A stretch of 64,000 nt of DNA, taken from assembly GCA_033807775.1 (NCBI GenBank), contig CM066322.1, positions 19,643,001 to 19,707,000 on the forward strand, in the 5' to 3' direction. The DNA comes from Saussurea involucrata (Eukaryota > Streptophyta > Magnoliopsida > Asterales > Asteraceae). Position numbers and translations under genes: made by a program. The notes under the pieces were generated by a model. That model was not told the DNA's origin, did not search any database, and saw nothing but the letters and a program-made list of their open reading frames with translations. Shown here piece by piece: positions 57,806-64,000 of this stretch. How positions within the stretch are numbered: the stretch's first letter is position 1; each line of letters begins with the position of its first letter.

Positions 57806-58752
57806 TGTAACATCCTAAATTTTCGATAATAGTATGTTAATGAGATTTTAGATTTAATTATATTTTAGTTTTAACCTTGAATCATGTTTTGATTTATAAT
57901 TAAAATGAGGTTAAAATGTTAGTGATCAAAGTTAAGTGTCATTGTGGAAATGATGAAACCTAGAGGTGTGTTTGGTAAATTGTGAAAGTATGTATGGATA
58001 AAGAAAAATAGTTAGTAGATATTTCAGTATTTTGGTACCTGGGTCGGTTAAGAGGCAGGGAGAAAGAGAGAAAAAGGAGAAAAGAGAAAAGAGAAGAAAA
58101 GCAAGATTTTTGGTCTTCAATTGGTAAGAAACTGAGTTTGGTTTTGATAAAAATCAGTTGTAGTTGTAAGATTGTAAACGAATTTGTGTGTTGAATTGAT
58201 TTTCAGAATCCTTAACAGCAGATTTGAATCATATTTGTACAGCAAAGTGGGTTTTGCCAAAAAGGTGAGTTCATTCTTTATTTTGACCTAAATCCGTATT
58301 TTCTGTTAAATTAAACGTTAACTGTATTGGGACTGAATGAAAGTGTCGAAATAAGCTGAATAGAACATATATGGATTTGGACTATAAAAATAGGCTGCAG
58401 GTCGTATTTTCCGGATAAAAGAACAGTACCCGGAAACCTCTGTTTGAAGGTTTCCGGACAAGACGAAGTTATCCGGTAAGTTTCGTTTATTACGTAGTTT
58501 TTCCGGATGAAAAGATACCGGATGGTATCCGGGTTTCATTGGTTTTCGGGTGTCATCCGGATTGCTTATGATGTCCGGAAAGTTATGTTGTCCGGAAAGT
58601 CGGGGGGGGGGGGGGGGGGTAATTGAAGAGGAGGATACGATAGGTTATTTAGTAATCTTAGTGTTGAGAATATGTTATGAGATATGATGTGATATGTTGT
58701 TAGGCATATACGCTATTAAGTGTAATGGATCAATAGGCACGGTTATACATTG
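57806..58752 (+). mobile_element. LTR fragment interrupted by the 58753 element
   Basis: It starts TGTAACATCC and includes an AAGGTGAGTTC block near 58260, the plus-sense equivalent of GAACTCACCT-type blocks in the other Ty3 LTRs. A CCGGA-rich stretch lies at 58410-58600 and a poly(G) run at about 58602-58618. No LTR end is reached before 58753, so the rest probably lies beyond the window. Confidence 0.65.
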
Positions 58753-60985
58753 TGTAACGTCCCAAAAATTACAAGGAATTTAACTTTAAAAATAGGCATT
58801 TTAATAAATAAAACCTTATTAAATATCCAACACCGTTTCGTTTGCAAATTCAATAATAAATAATCTCAGTAATAATAAACAGCGGAAATTAAATTGTTTA
58901 ATAATAACTTTAATCTCATGATTATAAAAACTCTTCACGCGCGCCAGTGTGTACCCGTCACGCCTTGGAGCCACAAGCACCTGAAACCACATTAAAATAG
59001 GAAAGGGTAAGCACAAGGCTTAGTGAATTCAAACCATATATAGGATCGCAATTATATCAGCATCGCCCTTAAACAGCTAGTTATCACAACCAACTCATAT
59101 CATGCAATCACGTCTTGCACCCAAATTTATATATACCAAATATACCAGCACATATATTTCTTGGAACATCCATCAAGAAAATATAATCGCAACTAATTAT
59201 ACAAACACATATACTTCTTGGAACATCCATCAAGAAATATATCACAATTAATAATAAGTCTTATACTTCTTGGAACGACCATCAAAAAAATATAATCGCA
59301 ACTCATTATACAAACACATATACTTCTTGGAACATCCATCAAAATGATATATCACAATTAATAATAAGCCTTATACTTCTTGGAACGACCATCAAGAAAA
59401 TATAATCGCAACTCATTATAAGCCATATACTTCTTGGAACACCCATCAAGAAGTACATCAATCACAGTTCAATATATATACACAATTATATATACCCCAT
59501 AACACAATAATATCAACAAACAATCATAACTATCACACCCGAGCTATAGTAACGCAAATATAATTTCCATCCTATATAGTGAGAGAACTCACCTCAAACG
59601 CAAAGCTTATGTCCTCAACAGCAACACGAACCGGACAACACCAACTCACCTCTTTCCACCTAAATAAGTGATATCAAACGTCAAAGCGAAGTCCTAACCC
59701 AAAGTCACAACTATGAGCCCATATATGCAATTTTCCAGCTTTTACTCTAAGATTTACAGGTCTGTTCGGGACCTGTTTAGCCCCTCTTAAACTCATAAAT
59801 CCAGAAATATTTTTCCATAATCACAAAGTCCCATGTCTTAGGGTTCCAGGGACATATCGCACACGCTCTAACGATTTTTCTACAATTTAATATGGATTTT
59901 CTAAAAACGGAACGCGAAACTGTCAATTCCGGACCTGCTGTATAAACAGTCAATTTACGCCTAGTTAGAGGCCGAACCGGACTTCCGCTAAAACACGAAA
60001 AGTGTACCCGGCACAGAATGTGAACCGTGGGCACCGGATTCGCCTCAATCCGAGCTACGACGGAAAAGTTATGGCCGTCGCAAAACAGGAACAGAATGGG
60101 ATTTTTCACATGAAATCATAAAACGGTTTAAGGTTTTGGCGATTCGGGTTACGGTTTAACTATGGAGGCACTTAGGTTGGGGTTTAGATTACTAGGGGCT
60201 GGAGTTAACCGCGCACCACCCACTGCCATCCCGGCAGTGGTGGTCGGCGGCGGCGGCGGCAACCACCACCCCCGGTAAGGATGGTTTGGTAAGAGAAACC
60301 GACGAAACAAAACGAAAGCTCCAACCTTCCAAGTTCGGGCCGCCCGCACACAAGGATAACCCACAGCCGCACAACCGCCATCACGACCACCACGCTGGCG
60401 GTGCACGGCGGCAGCACCGGCGGCAGCCATGGCTGCGCCGGCGGCGGTTTCGCAACGACGAGACTACGACGAACCGAAACAAAAGAACGAGCGGAACGGA
60501 CTTACCTCTTGACGACAAACAGCGACACACGAACCCGACACCCTCCTCTTTTCCGGCAGCAAATTGACGGCGTCACTCTCTCTTCTCCGGCGGACTCTCT
60601 CTCTACTCTCGGCGAACTCTCTATCTACTCTCGGTGGCTATCTCTCACTCTCTTTTTCACGGCCGCACACTACCAAGGGAGGGGAGGGGAGGAGCCGTAG
60701 GGTTTTTCCTTCTCCCTTTCTTTCCTCGTTTCCTAAGACACGACACCAACACCCAAAATGAAAATGGATTTTGGTTTGGGTTGCATGGGCCGAACACAAC
60801 ACAAGTTTGGCCCTATAACAATTTTAGTCCCTCAACTACACCTTCTAGCAAACTAACCAACGTTTTTGACATATTTGACTATAAGGTCCAATTCGTCTAA
60901 CCCCGTTATGGAAACCACGATAAATAAAACTTTAAAAAGAAAAGAATTAAAACAAAGAAGTTACATACCGGGATACGGCTTTACA
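58753..60985 (-). repeat. 3' LTR of TE-2 (2233 bp)
   Basis: The ends match the TE-1 LTR; block by block the order of shared segments is the same in inverse orientation (for example GGCTCCAAGGCGTGACGGGT inverted near 58955-58975, and CTCACCTCAAACGCAAAG at 59590). The tandem array inside is unrelated to that of TE-1. Confidence 0.92.
59140..59465. repeat. Alternating 55 bp tandem units (ACTTCTTGGAAC...) in the TE-2 LTR
   Basis: About six units share ATACTTCTTGGAAC and CCATCAAGAAA; two subtypes alternate (one followed by ATATATCACAATTAATAATA, the other by ATATAATCGCAACTCATTAT). That gives a dimeric higher-order period near 110 bp. Confidence 0.88.
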
Positions 60986-62640
60986 ACTCTCCCCCACTTG
61001 GATTAGACTTCGTCCTCGATGTCTAGACCGGCGAATAACTCGGAAAAGTTCTCGCGCATCTCCGCTTCGGGTTCCCATGTCCACTCGAACCCCTTTGGTG
61101 CGGCCACTGGACTTTCCTCAACTAGAATCTAAATTTCTCACCCCGTCTAGAAATTCTCGAATATTTTTTTTTTTTAACAAAACTCCTTCAAGGACACTGA
61201 AAATATGACCGGAAAAACACTCCCACAACTGGATTCATTCCTAGTCAAACGACTTCGGTTGCCTCCCAACCTTAGATGTTCCATACATCCCGATTCAACT
61301 TTCAAGCTCTAACCATTCTAAAGGTGCTCACCAATATACCCTACAGGATACTCGAATCCGATCATTCCTACCATTACTGCCGATTAATTTCCACGAGTTC
61401 TATAGACTCCCAACATTTATTTCACACGGATCGTCAAACCAGTAAACTTATAATCACCCACGAAGGTCATTCCACCATAACCATTCCTCACAATTAAGCA
61501 TCTCAGGGTTACTACTACCATCACCATAATTATTTTAAAATCGGCTACAAGTCTCCGATTACACTAAGGGTGTTTGGCCTCAAGCCCAAAAGTCGACACC
61601 TAAATATACTACTTACTTCAAAAAGGTTACTGCGCATTTATTCTCTTAATTACAAAGGGCATCATTCCCTTAACCGACAATATTCGGTCTACACTAACAA
61701 CACGTGTGGAATACCCAATCTTCCACCGTCTACTTATCCTCCACGCTCGCTCTAGGAAACCTAACTACACCGTATCAAGATACACCTTAACGCCTACCTC
61801 CCAGGTACGTCTCAAGGCCCGGCACATCGGAACTACCTCTCAGGTAAGTGCCCAAGACTATATCCTCTTAGTGCCTACTGGAAAGTCAAGGTCATAACAC
61901 ATGAATACCGGGGTCCCACCCCGAGGTACCCAACCGACCGTTACCAACGACTGACTGACATGACCAAGGATCCAATGCAAACAGTCTACCAACAACATGC
62001 CTATCCCGGAATGACTCACTCACCCAAACATGTAAATCCTCAAAATGACACATAACACTTAAAAGCGCCTTTCCCAAGTGGTTTACAAAATCATTTGCAA
62101 AAATATTTTCAACGTCAAGATTTTTCACTTCAAAAAGACCGCATGCAATAAAACTACTATTACCAGGTCGGTAGTTACGCAAAAATGGACACGCTCGTCT
62201 CACATGAAAATCATGTTGAAAATCATTTCATTGCCGTTCAGTTTACTTACAAAATCCAAATGATATGGAACGAAGTTTACCAATCAAAATTTGTGCGCGT
62301 CAGTTATTTATACAAAACAAGGAAACGATTTATTGACAATAAAACATTTAGCTGACTAAAAAAAACGCACCAAACAACTCATGATAAAAATGCTACCAAA
62401 AATATTCTCCCAAAATTCTACAACACAATCCATATAAGGATTGGAAACGCAAGAATTAGATAATGCAATTTTATTTTCAAAATCAAACTTTGTGCATGAC
62501 TTAGGCGACATTCTATGTCTCGACTCGTACTACTCCAAATCCCTCCGGTCCACTATCGTCATCCGGACATTTAAACCTCTTAGGGAAAGTTGGAATTCAC
62601 GTCAAATTATCTTACGGATTTTCCTTAAAACAAAGTCGGC
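60986..62640 (-). mobile_element. TE-2 polypurine tract, pol tail and non-coding interior
   Basis: Polypurine tract at about 60986-60997. The minus frame ending TAA at 61003-61005 reads FEWTWEPEAEMRENFSELF, the same chromovirus pol end as in TE-1. From 61100 to 62640 no frame is credible; 61270-62210 is the inverse of TE-1 positions about 6350-7530. Confidence 0.85.
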
Positions 62641-62851
62641 TCAGAAGCCTATGATTCTAGCACAAGCATCAAACTTGACCCGAAATGGTCTACTTAAAAC
62701 AAATATTACGTCAGCAACCTCAACCACAAGTGGACAGCCTAGCCGTCCTATACTACGGCCCAAACGCTCACTACAAGTGTGAGGCACGAAATAATGGGTA
62801 GCCCCGCTATCAAACATCACTACAACAGACACCGAGTTAACTAAGAACGTA
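62641..62851 (-). pseudogene. Partial retropepsin (aspartic protease) of TE-2
   Basis: The minus strand reads VNSVSVVVMFDSGATHYFVP with the DSGA active-site motif of Ty3 proteases, then continues to FRVKFDACARIIGF and stops at once. A Ty3 protease would run on for another 40-60 residues into the reverse transcriptase, so the core and everything after it is lost. The 72 bp just upstream (about 62852-62923) interrupt the frame linking it to gag. Confidence 0.83.
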
Positions 62852-62923
62852 CATAATCACACAGCTTAAGCAAAAAGCAACTACTTACCATATCCAATAA
62901 AAGAAAACAAGTGATGAAATATA

Positions 62924-63077
62924 CCTGTCACCACTTTAGGCGTAGCCTGTGCCTCCTCCACCGTCAGTTGATGAACTCCACCTCGGCCGCCTCGGGTCCA
63001 GTCTGACCTACACGACCATCAGTAATACGCAAGGGAGCAACCACAGGGGCTTCTTGTGCCCCACTCTCAACAGAAAT
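62924..63077 (-). pseudogene. gag-to-protease linker of TE-2, downstream of the TRIM insertion
   Basis: The minus strand has ISVESGAQEAPVVAPLRITD in one frame and LTVEEAQATPKVVTG in another; both phrases are typical of the stretch between the last zinc knuckle and the protease in Tekay elements. A small indel near 62990 separates the frames. Confidence 0.7.
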
Positions 63078-63166
63078 TGTAACACCCCGCTTACCACGAC
63101 ACAATATTGTCCGCTTTGCCCCACTGGCTCACGGCTTTGTTCTTGGCGACCAGGCAAGGACTTCGC

Positions 63167-63233
63167 AAGGACTTCCCAGGAGGTCACCCATCCTGGTACT
63201 ACTCCCACCCAAGCACGCTTAACCACAGAGTTC
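63167..63233 (-). promoter_or_regulatory. 5S rRNA-like RNA polymerase III promoter region in the left Cassandra LTR
   Basis: The minus strand reads GTTAAGCGTGCTTGGG, GGGAGTAGTACCAGGATGG and GTGACCTCCTGGGAAGTCC in sequence, corresponding to box A, the intermediate element and box C of plant 5S rRNA genes. It is not a functional 5S gene, because the 5' part of 5S rRNA is absent. Confidence 0.9.
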
Positions 63234-63525
63234 CCAAGGAACCCGCATGCTTGTGGCCCCAAAACGCGTTGTGTCTGGTAAGGCCAAGGTTTACTAATAT
63301 ACCCAGCATCTCTCCTGTCCACGGCCGATGTGGGATATGCCTAAGGTGTTACACACACCCCCCCTTAGGGACTCATCGTCCTCGATGAGGTTTGCCCCAC
63401 CATCCCGAACGGCACAGGAGTGGCTCTGATACCATTTGTAACACCCCGCTTACCACGACACAATATTGTCCGCTTTGCCCCACTGGCTCACGGCTTTGTT
63501 CTTGGCGACCAGGCAAGGACTTCGC

Positions 63526-63592
63526 AAGGACTTCCCAGGAGGTCACCCATCCTGGTACTACTCCCACCCAAGCACGCTTAACCACAGAGTTC
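63526..63592 (-). promoter_or_regulatory. 5S rRNA-like RNA polymerase III promoter region in the right Cassandra LTR
   Basis: Identical in sequence and orientation to the copy in the left LTR, 359 bp away. In the 5' LTR (this one) it could drive Pol III transcription of the element. Confidence 0.9.
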
Positions 63593-63712
63593 CCAAGGAA
63601 CCCGCATGCTTGTGGCCCCAAAACGCGTTGTGTCTGGTAAGGCCAAGGTTTACTAATAAACCCAGCATCTCTCCTGTCCACGGCCGATGTGGGATATGCC
63701 TAAGGTGTTACA

Positions 63713-64000
63713 GAAATCCTCGGATTCTGGCAGTTGATCTTCACGTGGCCCGTCTGTTTGCAGTTAAAACAGACCATCAGTGGTGCCCTGCAATCCCGAC
63801 CGTAGTGTCCTACCTGGCCACACTTGAAACACTTGTCGTTTCTCCTTCCGCTACTAACCTTGGTTTTAAACCCACCGCTCCTTCGATTCAAGAGTGAGTC
63901 CGAAAACCTCGTTTTCTTTGGGACTGCGGATTCTGATGCAACGGCCTGCGCCGTTTTCCTCTTCTTGGCCTGTTCCTCTAACTCGAGTCCCTGTCCCCGA
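63713..64000 (-). pseudogene. gag C-terminal part of TE-2, cut by the Cassandra TRIM and by the window end
   Basis: One minus-strand frame is open from the window edge to the insertion. After a basic segment (EEQAKKRKTAQAVASES) come two CCHC zinc knuckles, CFKCGQVGHYGRDC and CFNCKQTGHVKINC. Tandem knuckles of this type mark Tekay-like Ty3 gag nucleocapsids. The frame ends in the TRIM a few codons after the second knuckle. Upstream gag lies outside the window. Confidence 0.87.

Larger units (their letters stand above)
63078..63712 (-). mobile_element. Cassandra-type TRIM with 5S rRNA-like LTRs, 635 bp, target duplication GAAAT
   Basis: Two 276 bp LTRs (63078-63353 and 63437-63712) flank an 83 bp interior. 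GAAAT lies at 63073-63077 and 63713-63717. The interior has a Met-tRNA primer-binding site (plus strand GCTCTGATACCA, 63423-63434) beside the right LTR and a G-rich polypurine tract beside the left one, so it is on the minus strand. By eye the LTRs differ by one base. Each LTR contains a 5S rRNA-like segment, the defining trait of Cassandra. It encodes nothing and needs proteins of other retrotransposons. Confidence 0.95.
58753..64000 (-). mobile_element. Ty3 retrotransposon TE-2 (minus strand), relative of TE-1, continues past the window
   Basis: The LTR at 58753-60985 is an inverted relative of the TE-1 LTR (TGTAACGTCCC and GGCTTTACA ends). The adjoining interior, read on the minus strand, has polypurine tract, pol tail, TE-1-like non-coding DNA, a protease piece and a gag end. 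The order towards the window end is therefore 3' to 5'. A Cassandra TRIM sits inside gag. Reverse transcriptase, RNase H and the integrase core are missing. Confidence 0.9.

Noticed and set aside
63082..63712. Possible 5S rDNA cluster
   Set aside because: Only the internal promoter half of 5S is present, inside TG...CA repeats with a primer-binding site and target duplication, so it is a TRIM and not rDNA.
63008..63897. Open frames of 82-143 codons over the tandem copies at the right edge
   Set aside because: These are translations of the Cassandra LTRs, whose 5S-like sequence is non-coding.

Overview
The window is plant nuclear DNA, from a eudicot. The transposon vocabulary is reminiscent of Asteraceae, but I cannot prove the family from sequence alone. 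Evidence for a plant: spliced genes with GT-AG introns, a defensin-like gene, a plastid-type phosphatidylglycerophosphate synthase, a lambda-class glutathione transferase, Met-tRNA-primed Ty3 and Ty1 LTR retrotransposons, a Cassandra TRIM, Harbinger and hAT elements, foldback elements and a tRNA-derived SINE. Host genes occupy only about 22.9-26.2 kb and 30.3-32.5 kb. Almost everything else is mobile DNA.

Layout. 1-10019: a Ty3 element (plus strand) with 2.2 kb LTRs, a mostly non-coding interior and a nested solo LTR (2364-4620, target duplication ATCAC). 10020-16400: three palindromic foldback elements with Helitron-like end pieces. 16459-17289: an 831 bp hAT element with an 8 bp duplication. 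17844-20762: a solo LTR (CCGTT) holding a second solo LTR (18669-19946, CTTAC). 21032-21968: a deleted Harbinger. 22921-23282: a two-exon defensin-like gene. 23889-26185: a six-exon phosphatidylglycerophosphate synthase gene with a MITE in intron 1. 26513-26700: a SINE with a 16 bp duplication. 26978-about 30100: three Harbinger derivatives head to tail, the last ending just upstream of a ten-exon lambda GST gene (30291-32538). 33961-55834: one old Ty3 LTR split by two young insertions: a 7.8 kb non-autonomous Ty3 element (34795-42574, GTTAA) and a 12.3 kb apparently intact Sirevirus-type Ty1/copia element (43085-55422, ACAAC) with gag, pol and a 1,037-residue extra ORF. 55835-57805 is the interior of the old Ty3 element. 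57806-58752 is another LTR fragment. 58753-64000 is a minus-strand relative of the first Ty3 element that keeps gag and protease pieces and carries a Cassandra TRIM (63078-63712, GAAAT) with 5S rRNA-like LTRs.

The host genes are unrelated in function: a secreted Cys-rich peptide, plastid or mitochondrial phospholipid synthesis, and glutathione-dependent redox chemistry. The main biological story is layered retrotransposition. Particularly noteworthy are related LTRs that carry different short tandem-repeat cassettes at the same internal position, a Sirevirus in which a CACCGA/TCGGTG motif recurs in U3, the spacer and coding linkers, and a Ty3 family whose members share a conserved non-coding interior.
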